From assembly GCF_000702945.1 (NCBI RefSeq), contig NZ_JNLE01000003.1, forward strand, positions 2,651,501 to 2,715,500: a DNA stretch of 64,000 nucleotides, given 5' to 3'. The notes under the pieces are model-generated. The model worked only from the letters and a program-made list of their open reading frames with translations. It was not told where the DNA came from and did no database searches. Both the position numbers and the translations under genes were made by a program. Numbering within the stretch: position 1 is the first letter of the stretch; the number at the start of each line of letters is the position of its first letter. This DNA is from Clostridium sp. KNHs205. GTDB taxonomy: Bacteria > Bacillota > Clostridia > Lachnospirales > Lachnospiraceae. Below, piece by piece: positions 39,773 through 49,130 of the stretch.

Positions 39773-42700
39773 ATGGTATTTCTGGATAAGAGAATTCGTG
39801 TTATCTGTGATGAATTAAAAAAGCTTTCAGTTGTACAAAAAGTTACCGTCGATAACTGGAAATTCAAAAAAGGAAATTATATATTTCCGGAGGATGCGGA
39901 CAAAGCTGAAGCCCTATGGGAGCAATTCGACTGCAGAACCATGCACTGGTATGGTCCTGATGAACATTACTGGTTTCGCAGTGAATTTACAGTACCCCCT
40001 TCCATGGAGGGCAAAGCGGTATGGATGAATGTAAGAACTCAGATCGAGGAATGGGATGATGGAAAAAATCCGCAATTCCTGCTATTTGTTGACGATGTGG
40101 CAACTCAGGGGATAGATATGAATCACCGAAGAGTCCTTTTGACAAAGAAAGCAGTGGCCGGTCAGACCTATCGCCTGGATCTGCAGTCTTATACAGGAAC
40201 ACTTCACAGCGAATTTAACCTGATAGTTGAAATGCTTGAGATCGATCCTAAAATCGAAAAGCTTTATTATGATATAGAGGTACCTTTAAGTTCTTTTTCC
40301 CGAATGGAGAAAGACGATAAGGTAAGAAAAGACATTGAAGCAGTATTAAATAACTGCATTAATTTTCTGGACCTTAGAATTCCCTATACAAAGGAATTTT
40401 ATGAGTCTTTAACAGCTGCTGATACCTATCTTGAGAAAGCTCTGTATGAGGACATGGCAGGTTATGAAGATGTAATTGCAACCTGCATCGGGCATACGCA
40501 TATTGATGTTGCCTGGTGGTGGACGGTTGAACAGACCAGAGAAAAGGTTGGAAGAAGCTTCGCTACTGTGCTTAAGCTGATGGAGGAATACCCGAATTAT
40601 AAATTCATGTCCAGCCAGCCCCAGCTATACTATTTCCTGAAGGAAAGATATCCGGAACTTTATGAGAGACTGAAAGAACGGGTAAAAGAAGGCAGATGGG
40701 AACCAGAAGGCGGTATGTGGGTTGAAGCGGATTGTAATCTTACTTCCGGAGAATCCTTAGTACGTCAGTTTATGCACGGAAAGAAATTCTTTAAAGAGGA
40801 ATTTGGTGTCGATAACAGAATACTCTGGCTGCCGGACGTATTCGGCTATTCCGGAGCATTGCCACAAATTATGAAGAAGTCCGGAATTGATTACTTTATG
40901 ACCACTAAGCTGGCCTGGAATCAATTTAACAAGATACCCAATGATACCTTGAACTGGAAAGGTATTGACGGAACAAAGATTTTTACCCATTTTATATCTA
41001 CCCTTGGAGTAGGGCAGAGCACCAATGAATTTTTTACCACCTATAACGGTATGCTTCATCCTGATGCCATTATGGGCGGTTGGACCCGATATCAGAACAA
41101 GGAAATTAACAATGATATTCTGATATCCTATGGATATGGTGATGGCGGCGGCGGTCCCACCAGGGAAATGTTAGAGACCTCTCTTCGTATGGAAAAAGGG
41201 GTAAGAGGTATACCCAAAGTACGTCAGGAGTTCTCCCGAACCTATTTTGATGAGTTATACGACAGAGTAAAGGATAACAAAAGGCTGCCGGAATGGGAAG
41301 GAGAATTCTATTTTGAATACCATAGGGGAACTTACACCTCCATGGCAAGGAACAAACGCTCGAATCGTAAGAGCGAGCTGATGTTAATGGATCTGGAACT
41401 GCTCGCTGTTATGGCGTTGAAGGAGAATATTCCATATCCCGCAGAAGAAATTGATGCAATGTGGAAAAAAGTGCTGCTAAATCAGTTCCATGATATATTA
41501 CCAGGTTCCAGTATTAAAGAGGTATACGAAGTTACAAAGCAGGAATATGCTGAAATAGCAGATACAGCCGGCTCTATTATTCGTAACTGCCTGGAGGCTT
41601 TAACGGGTGTAGGAGAAGGCGTGACCATCTACAATACCCTGGGTTTTGTAAGGGATGATATTGTAAATCTTGGAACTATTGAGGGGAAGGCCCTTAAGGA
41701 TGAAGCTGGTAATATTTATCCGGTTCAAAGCACCGGTGATGGCACAGTTGCTTATGTTAAAGGATTACCTGCTAAAGGCAGTAAGACCTTTGAAGTAATA
41801 AGCGAAAAAGTAAGTAAAGCATCCTTTAAGCTGGCGGGTAATCTCCTTGAAACACCTTTCTATATCATTGAACTGGATGAACAAGGATTATTTACTTCCA
41901 TCTATGATAAAGACAATGACAGAGAGGTATTACAGAAAGGTCAGCAGGCAAATCTGTTCCGTATTTATGAAGATAAGCCTATTTATTATGATAACTGGGA
42001 TATTGATATCTTCTATACGGAAAAATTCTGGGATATAACCGGAATAACCCGCATGGAATGGACGGAGCTCGGCGAAGTTCGCGTTACCTTGGAAATTGAC
42101 AGAAAGGTCAGCAATTCAGTCATAAAGCAGAAGATATATTTCTATGCCGACAGCAGAAGGATTGATTTCAATACCTACGTAGACTGGAAAGAGCATCAGC
42201 ATCTTCTGAAAGTACATTTCCCTGTAAATATTCACTCTGATGAAGCTTCTTTTGATATTCAGTTTGGTAATCTTACGAGAAAGGTACATAGCAACACCAG
42301 TTGGGATATGGCCAGATTTGAAAGCTGCGGTCATAAGTGGATCGATCTGTCAGAAGGACATTATGGTGTCAGTTTGCTAAATGACTGCAAGTACGGTCAC
42401 TCAGTCAAGGACGGCAACATGGCTGTCACCCTGATTAAATCCGGTATTGAACCTAATCCTGCAACAGATCAGGAAGAACATTACTTTACTTACGCAATCT
42501 ATCCCCATGCTGAAGGCTGGAGAGCGGCAGGCACCGTAAGAGAAGCTGGCAGCTTAAATCAGCCGGCTTATGCGGTAAAAGGTGGTGTTCCCGGTGATTT
42601 TAACTCCTTCGCCTCCATTGATAAATCGAATGTTATGCTTGAAACTGTAAAACAGGCTGAAGCTGGTGACGGTATAGTACTGCGTATCTATGAATTTGAA

Positions 42701-42871
42701 AATGCCCTGACAAAAGCAAAAGTAACCCTTGAAAGAGCAGCAGACATTGTATCTGTTGAAGAGTGCAATCTGCTGGAGGAAGTAATTGCAGCAGTACCCA
42801 GATTAGAAGAAGGTTTTGCCTTTGAGATAAAACCATATGAGATAAAGACCTACAAAATTAAATTCAAATAA
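39773..42871 (+). CDS. Alpha-mannosidase, glycoside hydrolase family 38
   Basis: 1032 residues from the ATG at 39773. The GTG at 39767 overlaps the ribosome site AGAGG and is rejected. An N-terminal domain (~1-230) leads to the GH38 catalytic domain with zinc ligands in GHTHIDVAWWW (His241, Asp245 region) and the nucleophile Asp355 in LWLPDVFGYSG. GGGGPTREM and the helical mid-domain (QFHDILPGSSIKEVY) follow, then the C-terminal beta domains to the end. It removes alpha-linked mannose from the non-reducing end, in the cytoplasm. It is the natural partner of the GH130 phosphorylase: GH38 trims the alpha-mannose arms, and GH130 handles the remaining beta-mannose. Confidence 0.95.
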   Translation: MVFLDKRIRVICDELKKLSVVQKVTVDNWKFKKGNYIFPEDADKAEALWEQFDCRTMHWYGPDEHYWFRSEFTVPPSMEGKAVWMNVRTQIEEWDDGKNPQFLLFVDDVATQGIDMNHRRVLLTKKAVAGQTYRLDLQSYTGTLHSEFNLIVEMLEIDPKIEKLYYDIEVPLSSFSRMEKDDKVRKDIEAVLNNCINFLDLRIPYTKEFYESLTAADTYLEKALYEDMAGYEDVIATCIGHTHIDVAWWWTVEQTREKVGRSFATVLKLMEEYPNYKFMSSQPQLYYFLKERYPELYERLKERVKEGRWEPEGGMWVEADCNLTSGESLVRQFMHGKKFFKEEFGVDNRILWLPDVFGYSGALPQIMKKSGIDYFMTTKLAWNQFNKIPNDTLNWKGIDGTKIFTHFISTLGVGQSTNEFFTTYNGMLHPDAIMGGWTRYQNKEINNDILISYGYGDGGGGPTREMLETSLRMEKGVRGIPKVRQEFSRTYFDELYDRVKDNKRLPEWEGEFYFEYHRGTYTSMARNKRSNRKSELMLMDLELLAVMALKENIPYPAEEIDAMWKKVLLNQFHDILPGSSIKEVYEVTKQEYAEIADTAGSIIRNCLEALTGVGEGVTIYNTLGFVRDDIVNLGTIEGKALKDEAGNIYPVQSTGDGTVAYVKGLPAKGSKTFEVISEKVSKASFKLAGNLLETPFYIIELDEQGLFTSIYDKDNDREVLQKGQQANLFRIYEDKPIYYDNWDIDIFYTEKFWDITGITRMEWTELGEVRVTLEIDRKVSNSVIKQKIYFYADSRRIDFNTYVDWKEHQHLLKVHFPVNIHSDEASFDIQFGNLTRKVHSNTSWDMARFESCGHKWIDLSEGHYGVSLLNDCKYGHSVKDGNMAVTLIKSGIEPNPATDQEEHYFTYAIYPHAEGWRAAGTVREAGSLNQPAYAVKGGVPGDFNSFASIDKSNVMLETVKQAEAGDGIVLRIYEFENALTKAKVTLERAADIVSVEECNLLEEVIAAVPRLEEGFAFEIKPYEIKTYKIKFK

Positions 42872-42923
42872 TTGTAAATTTGTATTTCCTCATAACCAAA
42901 AATATTGCATAATAAACTTAAAG

Positions 42924-42953
42924 GAAAGAAGAAGCTGCCCCGCTTCTTCTTTC
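42924..42953 (+). terminator. Terminator of the GH38 gene
   Basis: A perfect 12-bp stem GAAAGAAGAAGC / GCTTCTTCTTTC, 6-base loop. The T-rich stretch lies within the arm. Confidence 0.7.
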
Positions 42954-43041
42954 TGCAGCGTTTAATATATTAGTGATAAGGGGGTTGACCTTATCCGGAG
43001 ATGATAATATCTTAGAAATTAATTTTTATTGATTGCTATTT

Positions 43042-43070
43042 CAGTGCATTCTGATTGACAGAACGCACTG
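43042..43070. promoter_or_regulatory. Hairpin in the GH20 leader
   Basis: CAGTGCATTCTG pairs with CAGAACGCACTG with one mismatch and a 5-base loop, 49 bases before the start codon. Role unknown. Confidence 0.5.
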
Positions 43071-43118
43071 GCCTGAGTGCAGTGGAGAACATATTTGTAA
43101 CAAGAAAGGTGGGTGTTT

Positions 43119-44966
43119 ATGAATATTATACCAAGACCCCAAGTGGTCGTAACGGGAAATGAGCATTTTGTTTTATCCTATCAGGTAAGAATTATAATTG
43201 ATGCTGCCTGTGGCAGCGAAGTGTATACATATGCAAAGCTTTTGGGGAAGGATATACAGTTAAAGCTTGGCTATAACCTTTCCATCACAAAAGGGGAGGC
43301 TGATACCAACTGTATTTACCTGACACAGGCTGCAGCTATGAAATCAGAAGAGTACAAGTTGACCATTGACGCAGATGGTATACAAATCTATGGAGGGAGC
43401 AGTGCCGGAATACTTTATGGAATACAGACCTTAAGACAGGTCATTGCTATGGAAGGAGCGGTATTGCCATATTTGAGCATTGAAGATTACCCGGACATAC
43501 CAAACAGGGGTTATTATTTTGATGTAACAAGAGGAAGAATCCCTACCCTTGCCTATTTAAAGAAGCTGGTAGAAAAACTCAGCTATTATAAAATAAATCA
43601 ACTGCAGCTTTATGTGGAACATAGTTTTTTGTTTAAGGATTTAAGTGAGGTGTGGAGGGATGATACCCCTCTGACCGGTGAAGATATTCTGGAACTGGAT
43701 GCCTATTGCAGGCAATATCATGTAGAGTTGATTCCTTCCCTATCAAGCTTTGGACATTTATATAAACTGCTGAGTTCTAAGACCTATGCTTCTCTTTGTG
43801 AGCTTGAAGATTCAGATAAGCAGCCCTTTTCATTTGATGACAGGATGGACCATCATACGGTGGATGTAACGAATACAGGCAGTATCCAGTTGATCAAGCA
43901 GCTTATTGAGGAATACCTGCCTTTATTTTCTTCCAGATATTTCAATATCTGCGCTGATGAGACCTTTGATTTAGGTAAAGGAAGATCAAAAAAACTGGCT
44001 GACCAGGCAGGTGTTAACAGCATGTATATTCAGTATGTCAGAGAATTATGCGAATACCTTGTTGATAAAGGGAAAATACCCATGTTCTGGGGAGATATTG
44101 TCAAAGGCTTTCCGGAGGCAATAAAAGAGCTGCCCAAAGAAACTATCTGCCTTAACTGGGGATATTCCAGATGTGAAGGAGAAGAGTCTGCCAAAGTACT
44201 TGCAAAAGCGGGAGCTGTTCAATATCTGTGCCCGGGAGTTGCAGGCTGGAATCAGTTTATTAATTTCATTGACGCTTCCTATGAGAATATCAGCAGAATG
44301 TGTTCCTATGCTTATAAATATCATGCAATAGGTGTTTTAAATACGGACTGGGGTGACTTTGGGCATATTAATCATCCGGAATTCAGTATAGCAGGTATCA
44401 TATTTGGAGCAGCATTTTCCTGGAATCATCTGATTCCGGACAAAGATGAAATTAAGGCTCAGATATCCGGTCTTGAGTTTGAAGACAGTTCTCTTTCTTT
44501 TGTACATAATGCGGCAATACTTTCAGAAAACAGCGTGTTTGACTGGTTACATGCTGTCCGTTACATGGAAATGGAAAGTAAGGGAAAAAGTGAAGAGGAG
44601 AAGGAGCATTTCCTGACATCAGTGGATTTTAGCGATGTGAAAGCGACCAATGATACCATCAAGCAAGGTATCCTTCACTTGTACAGGAATCTGAAACATC
44701 TTGATACTACAAAAAGAGATCAGGTTAAACCTTATATTGTTGCGGCAGAAGGTATGGTGCTGTTCAATACCATCGGTGCTACTCTTTGTAAAGAGCTTTA
44801 CGGTGTGGACAGTGAAGCTGCCGAGAATTCAAAGACTTTGGCTGAACAATTGGAGCATTGGTTCTATGCTTATAAGGAAGTGTGGAGAACTGTAAGCCGT
44901 GAATCAGAGCTATACCGTATACAAAATGTAATCCTTTGGTATGCTGATAAACTGAGAGAAAATTAG
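43119..44966 (+). CDS. Beta-N-acetylhexosaminidase, glycoside hydrolase family 20
   Basis: 615 residues from the ATG at 43119 (AAAGGTGG upstream). The GTG at 43113 touches the ribosome site. The N-terminal GH20b-like domain (~1-125) includes LYGIQTLRQVI, then the barrel starts at IEDYPDIPNRGYYFDVTRGRIPT (residue ~125 on). The catalytic Asp280-Glu281 pair lies in NICADETFDLGKG. The helical C-terminal third (~430-615) is longer than in simple family members and resembles the arm of bacterial enzymes acting on glycolipid or glycan chains. It removes terminal GlcNAc or GalNAc. Cytoplasmic. Fits trimming of antennae after galactose removal by the GH2 enzyme. Confidence 0.9.
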   Translation: MNIIPRPQVVVTGNEHFVLSYQVRIIIDAACGSEVYTYAKLLGKDIQLKLGYNLSITKGEADTNCIYLTQAAAMKSEEYKLTIDADGIQIYGGSSAGILYGIQTLRQVIAMEGAVLPYLSIEDYPDIPNRGYYFDVTRGRIPTLAYLKKLVEKLSYYKINQLQLYVEHSFLFKDLSEVWRDDTPLTGEDILELDAYCRQYHVELIPSLSSFGHLYKLLSSKTYASLCELEDSDKQPFSFDDRMDHHTVDVTNTGSIQLIKQLIEEYLPLFSSRYFNICADETFDLGKGRSKKLADQAGVNSMYIQYVRELCEYLVDKGKIPMFWGDIVKGFPEAIKELPKETICLNWGYSRCEGEESAKVLAKAGAVQYLCPGVAGWNQFINFIDASYENISRMCSYAYKYHAIGVLNTDWGDFGHINHPEFSIAGIIFGAAFSWNHLIPDKDEIKAQISGLEFEDSSLSFVHNAAILSENSVFDWLHAVRYMEMESKGKSEEEKEHFLTSVDFSDVKATNDTIKQGILHLYRNLKHLDTTKRDQVKPYIVAAEGMVLFNTIGATLCKELYGVDSEAAENSKTLAEQLEHWFYAYKEVWRTVSRESELYRIQNVILWYADKLREN

Positions 44967-44983
44967 AGATTAATAAAAAGAGT

Positions 44984-45062
44984 GGTATTCTGCGTCGTGA
45001 TTTTGGGAAACATAGCCCGCTATACCTCCCAAATCCTCTTTGTCTACTGCAAAGCGGAATGT
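44984..45062. repeat. Palindromic sequence after GH20
   Basis: The apex TTTGGGA..ATAGC / GCTAT..TCCCAAA (45002-45032) is perfect over 12 pairs, and an outer block ATTCTGC / GCGGAAT pairs too. It may end the GH20 transcript. It directly precedes the structured repeat copy B. Confidence 0.5.
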
Positions 45063-45101
45063 TCAGTTTGGCACAAGCAGTTTTCAAACATGTCCCAGGA
45101 A

Positions 45102-45213
45102 GAGTGAAAGAAAATTATTAATAGAAAGGCTGCCACGTTAAGATTCTTTCACTCCTTATTATTTGTGGCAATATCGCAGTTTGGCCTGCGATATGCAATG
45201 GGTATAAAATATG
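45102..45213 (+). repeat. Structured repeat copy B, ending at the GH3 start codon
   Basis: Stem 1 GAGTGAAAGAA (45102-45112) / TTCTTTCACTC (45144-45154). TGCCAC in its loop (45131-45136) can pair with GTGGCA (45165-45170) outside it, an H-type pseudoknot. Stem 2 ATATCGCAG / CTGCGATAT (45171-45179, 45186-45194). The end GCAATGGGTATAAAAT runs into the ATG at 45211. Copy C at 56626 is about 80% identical in opposite orientation. Confidence 0.75.
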
Positions 45214-47574
45214 AAATATTTATATCAGGACAGTAACCTTTCTCCAAGAGAACGTGCAAGGGATTTACTATCTCATATGACAGTACGGGAAAAGGCAGGT
45301 CAGCTTAACCAGCATTTATACGGATTTCAGGTATATGAACGAAGGGAAAATGAAGTTGAATTAAGCAGAGAACTCATAGAGGAAGTAGAGTACTATGGAG
45401 GTTTGGGTGTACTCTATGGACTTTACCGGGCAGATCCCTGGTCGGGTAAAACCTATGAGAACGGCTTAACCGGAGTTCTGGCCCCCAAGACCTATAATAA
45501 GATTCAAAAATTTGTCCTGGAACATTCAAGACTTGGTATACCCATGTTATTGAGTACAGAATGCCCTCACGGACATCAGGCTCTTGACGGATATCTTCTG
45601 CCGGTTAACTTAAATGCAGGAGCAGCCTTTCACCCGGAGCTTGTAAGGAAGGCATATGAGGTCTGCGGCAGCCAGTTAAAGGATATGGGAGTTCACCTGG
45701 CACTTATTTCTGTACTGGATGTTTTAAGAGATCCCAGATGGGGTAGAAGTGAAGAATGTTACAGCGAAGATCCGTATCTTTCCGGAGAGCTTGCAAAAGC
45801 TGCTGTTACGGGAATTCAAAGTACAGGTATAGCCGCAGTGGCAAAGCATTTCTGTGCCCAGGGAGAAGGGACTGGAGGTATCAATGCCAGTGCCGCAAGG
45901 ATAGGAGAAAGGGAACTAAGAGAAATCCATCTTCCTTCTGCAAAAGCCTGCTGTCAGGCTGGGGTACAGGGAATTATGGCAGCATATAATGAAATAGACG
46001 GTATCCCTTGTCATAGTAATAAAAAGCTGCTGACAGGAATCCTTAGGGAAGAGATGGGGTTTGACGGTATAGTCATGGCAGACGGACTGGCCATTGACCG
46101 ATTGGATGTCATGACAGGGAATAATGCCCGTTCAGCTGCCATAGCGTTAAAGGCAGGAGTGGATGTCAGCTTGTGGGATGAAGGCTTTACAAGACTTGAA
46201 GAGGCTTATGATAATGGCTTTCTGTCAATGGAAGAACTTGACAGAGCAGTCTTTCGGGTATTGAAGCTTAAATTCGAACTGGGGCTCTTTGAAAATCCGT
46301 ACATTGAAGAAAAAGATATCTCAAAATTATATTCTCACAAGAACCATCCGGAAGCACTTCAATTGGCAAGAGAATCTGTGTGCCTGTTAAAGAACGAGGA
46401 CAATATTCTTCCCCTTGATAGAAAGAATATAGGTTCTATTGCAGTAATCGGACCCAATGCTGATGAGATCTATCATCAACTGGGTGATTATACACCCCCG
46501 GTACGGGAGGGAGAAGGAATTACTGTATTAAAAGGGATTAAAGAATTCCTAAAGAACCACGGAGACGATATAACCGTTAGGTTTTCAAAGGGTTGTGGTT
46601 TAATCAGGAAAGAGGAAGACTATATTGAAGAGGCGGTTCAGTTAGCAAAGGCTTGCGATTATACAATACTTGTTCTGGGTGGATCCTCCAGCAGGTTTTC
46701 CAAGGTTGAATTTGATGCAAACGGTGCAGCAAAATTAGGTGAAAGCCTGGATATGGACTGTGGTGAAGGAATCGATTCGGCAGTATTAAGCCTGCCAGGT
46801 CTGCAGGACAGGCTGACAGAAGCAATAGCGCAAACAGGAAAACCAATTATCACTGTCCTGGTTCAGGGCCGTCCTTATGCCATACCGGAGGTAAACAGGT
46901 ATTCCAAGGCACTGCTATGTGCCTTTTATCCGGGAATAGCAGGTGGGCAGGCGATAGCAGAGGTACTTTTTGGAGAGACCTGTCCTTCGGGGCATCTTCC
47001 AGTATCTTTGCCAAGGCATGTGGGACAGCTGCCGGTTTATTATAATTATAAAGACTCCTATAATGCCATGAATTATTCGAATATACCAGATAAAGCACTT
47101 TATTCCTTTGGCTATGGTTTATCCTATACAACATTTCATTACAGCAACATAAAGCTTAAGTATCAGTATGCAATAGATTGCGGTGGAGCAGACAACTGTC
47201 TAAAGGATAAGAAGCAGATAGAATGCTCAGATAGTGAAAGTATAGGACTGACGCTTAATGATATGAAAAAGGGCTGCATAGAAGTGGAAGTTAATATAAC
47301 CAACAACGGTAATTATGACGGTTATGCACTGATACTGCTTTTTATAAAGGATCTGCAGTCCAGTGTCATAAGGCGCGTAAAAGAACTGAAAGGCTTTACA
47401 AAGGTCTGGGTTAATAAGGGAGAAACAAAAAGAGCTGTCTTACAGCTGGATGAAGAAAAGCTCTCAAGCTGGAATGAGTTTATGGAGTTTACAATGGAGG
47501 CAGGAGATATTCAACTGATGCTATCGGATGGCTGTCAGACTTTCTGGCAGGGGAAGGTTATATTATCAGAATAG
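45211..47574 (+). CDS. Glycoside hydrolase family 3 beta-glycosidase
   Basis: 787 residues, full four-part architecture: N-terminal barrel (~1-330), alpha/beta sandwich (~380-600, with CDYTILVLGGSSS and IAGGQAIAEVLFGETCPSGHLPVSLPR in outline), and C-terminal fibronectin-III-like domain (~680-780). The nucleophile is Asp291 in GFDGIVMADGLA. It would hydrolyse beta-linked glucose or xylose from imported oligosaccharides, or the beta-linked HexNAc seen for some members. The acid/base is not obvious. The start has only a weak GGG as ribosome site, supplied by the repeat that ends at it. Upstream in-frame starts are absent. Confidence 0.92.
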   Translation: MKYLYQDSNLSPRERARDLLSHMTVREKAGQLNQHLYGFQVYERRENEVELSRELIEEVEYYGGLGVLYGLYRADPWSGKTYENGLTGVLAPKTYNKIQKFVLEHSRLGIPMLLSTECPHGHQALDGYLLPVNLNAGAAFHPELVRKAYEVCGSQLKDMGVHLALISVLDVLRDPRWGRSEECYSEDPYLSGELAKAAVTGIQSTGIAAVAKHFCAQGEGTGGINASAARIGERELREIHLPSAKACCQAGVQGIMAAYNEIDGIPCHSNKKLLTGILREEMGFDGIVMADGLAIDRLDVMTGNNARSAAIALKAGVDVSLWDEGFTRLEEAYDNGFLSMEELDRAVFRVLKLKFELGLFENPYIEEKDISKLYSHKNHPEALQLARESVCLLKNEDNILPLDRKNIGSIAVIGPNADEIYHQLGDYTPPVREGEGITVLKGIKEFLKNHGDDITVRFSKGCGLIRKEEDYIEEAVQLAKACDYTILVLGGSSSRFSKVEFDANGAAKLGESLDMDCGEGIDSAVLSLPGLQDRLTEAIAQTGKPIITVLVQGRPYAIPEVNRYSKALLCAFYPGIAGGQAIAEVLFGETCPSGHLPVSLPRHVGQLPVYYNYKDSYNAMNYSNIPDKALYSFGYGLSYTTFHYSNIKLKYQYAIDCGGADNCLKDKKQIECSDSESIGLTLNDMKKGCIEVEVNITNNGNYDGYALILLFIKDLQSSVIRRVKELKGFTKVWVNKGETKRAVLQLDEEKLSSWNEFMEFTMEAGDIQLMLSDGCQTFWQGKVILSE

Positions 47575-47682
47575 CAGGCAAGAAATAAATTCATCAAAGT
47601 GCAGTATTTGTATAAGAATACTTAGGGATTTTCAATTAAGAAAGCAAAGAGCTGCTGTAAAAAAATTAAAGAATAAAAGTAT

Positions 47683-47729
47683 AACCGTATGGCTTTCTGT
47701 ATATATACCTGAAAGCCATACGGTTTCTT
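47683..47729. terminator. Bidirectional terminator between GH3 and the convergent pair
   Basis: A perfect 15-bp stem AACCGTATGGCTTTC / GAAAGCCATACGGTT with a 13-base loop. Followed by TCTTC on the plus strand, preceded by an A-rich stretch for the minus strand. Confidence 0.75.
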
Positions 47730-47846
47730 CAAGGTTATCTTTGCACTTACTAAAGCTTTCTATTGTAATATTTCTTAGGTTTTAATTTGCTTCCATTAAT
47801 AATGGTCATATTTGTTCATAAAATACAAATATAATGGGGCAAAATA

Positions 47847-48068
47847 TTAGAACATATCATTGATTTTCGTTACGATATCATCGTAGGTCTGGCCCGTAGC
47901 TATTGCATAAACGGAAAGGAGAAAAACGATCAGGGTAACGATAAGGTAAACAGGGCGAAAAGTAAATCCGCTGCCGTTATTTTTGTGTCTAAGGTATAAA
48001 AACAGATTAACAGCTAAATACCCTAAAGTAATAAAGCACACAATATAAGTAATTATCTGAGGTGTCAT
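47847..48068 (-). CDS. Small membrane protein of unknown function
   Basis: 73 residues, AAAGGAGG upstream. Two membrane helices (~5-26 and ~41-60) separated by a basic loop (RHKNNGSGFTFR). A hydrophilic tail contains Asp and Lys. No family recognised. It starts 14 bases after the stop of the upstream gene, so the two form an operon. Confidence 0.7.
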   Translation of the reverse strand: MTPQIITYIVCFITLGYLAVNLFLYLRHKNNGSGFTFRPVYLIVTLIVFLLSVYAIATGQTYDDIVTKINDMF

Positions 48069-48082
48069 AATTTCCTCCTTTG

Positions 48083-48598
48083 TTAAGTTAACCCAAAGCG
48101 GCTGCGAAGTGCCTGGTACTCCTTGGGCTGGCTATAGTTAAGCTGATACTCTGAGGCACTTGGCAGTACATCGGCTACTGTCTGTACAGAAAATAGTTGT
48201 TTCCCGGTCTCGTCATGGAAAAGATAATTTGTCCCTACTGAGCCATAGGGGATAGCTTTAATCTGGCTTAGGGGATATTCTCCTACAAGCTGAATTTCCT
48301 TCTCTTCCGGAAGGTAGCTGTAAACTATAATAGGACTGTTATTAACATCAAATACCAGAACATAGGAATAATAAGTAGTTTTGTTCAGAAGAAAGCTTGT
48401 TTGCCTGGTGAAATGGCCGTTGACAAACAGTCTGTCTGACAGATTGATGCTTTCTAATTCCAGGAGTTTCCTGATTTCTTCTTTCAACTCGGAATTATGT
48501 TCCTCCATTAATCCGCTTTCCTGATATTTCTTCATAGATACTTTATAATAGATTGTGTAACCTGCTACGAATACAATTATTAATAAAAACCACCACAT
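48083..48598 (-). CDS. Membrane-anchored protein of unknown function
   Basis: 171 residues from the ATG at 48598 with AAAGGAG nine bases upstream; a TTG at 48607 abuts the ribosome site and is rejected. One N-terminal helix (MWWFLLIIVFVAGYTIYY). A short coiled stretch (~25-50, KKYQESGLMEEHNSELKEEIRKLLELE in outline) and a beta-rich region follow (TYYSYVLVFDVNNSPIIVYSYLP, ending SRFGLT). No catalytic motif. Probably acts with the small membrane protein downstream. Function unknown. Confidence 0.65.
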   Translation of the reverse strand: MWWFLLIIVFVAGYTIYYKVSMKKYQESGLMEEHNSELKEEIRKLLELESINLSDRLFVNGHFTRQTSFLLNKTTYYSYVLVFDVNNSPIIVYSYLPEEKEIQLVGEYPLSQIKAIPYGSVGTNYLFHDETGKQLFSVQTVADVLPSASEYQLNYSQPKEYQALRSRFGLT

Positions 48599-49130
48599 TA
48601 CTATCAACTCCTTTATTGTTTTTTCAGTGTTCAGAAATCACATCCATGAGTAAGCTCTGCAGCTGCAGGGAAATTATAACAATATTATATAATATTATTA
48701 GCCGAAAATCAATACAAAATATAATTGAAATAAATTAAATTTAGAACAACTTAATTTGAAAATAAATCTGAAATATTCCTGAATATTACTATTAATCTTT
48801 TATCTAATATAAATCATCTGAAAAAAGGGGTACCTATGAACGAAACATTTCATAGGTACCCCTTTGGGGTTAAATATTAGTATGGATCTTGAACTTCTGT
48901 TAATCTACTATTTGTGTAGTTTTGTAATTAATCAGCTCTTGAATATGAAGCTACTTATAGTTTGGCTTTGGTGTAATATGGCTGAAGTGTTTGAAGAATA
49001 TATAGTAGATGGGAAGAAGCTTGACAATAAAATTAGGTTGAAATCTGGCAGAAAAAATGAAAATAACAATTGAAAAGGCCTGTACGTTTCCTGTAGAATA
49101 AATATCATAACAACTAAAGGAAGGTATATT
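48599..49130. other. Intergenic region with one strong hairpin
   Basis: Besides the hairpin at 48824 the only open frame is a 63-codon one at 48882-49073 (hydrophobic start, basic and Asn-rich end). It lacks a good ribosome site. The GH105 gene begins after an AAAGGAAGG ribosome site. Confidence 0.4.
48824..48865 (-). terminator. Perfect 17-bp hairpin with T tract on the minus strand
   Basis: AAAGGGGTACCTATGAA / TTCATAGGTACCCCTTT, 8-base loop. On the minus strand it is followed by TTTTTT, as in an intrinsic terminator, although no minus-strand gene is seen to its right. Confidence 0.65.

Noticed and set aside
40757-41059. Minus-strand frame of 100 codons inside GH38
   Set aside because: Shadow of conserved GH38 catalytic sequence.
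48882-49073. 63-codon frame with hydrophobic N terminus
   Set aside because: No adequate ribosome site, low-complexity composition, no recognised family.
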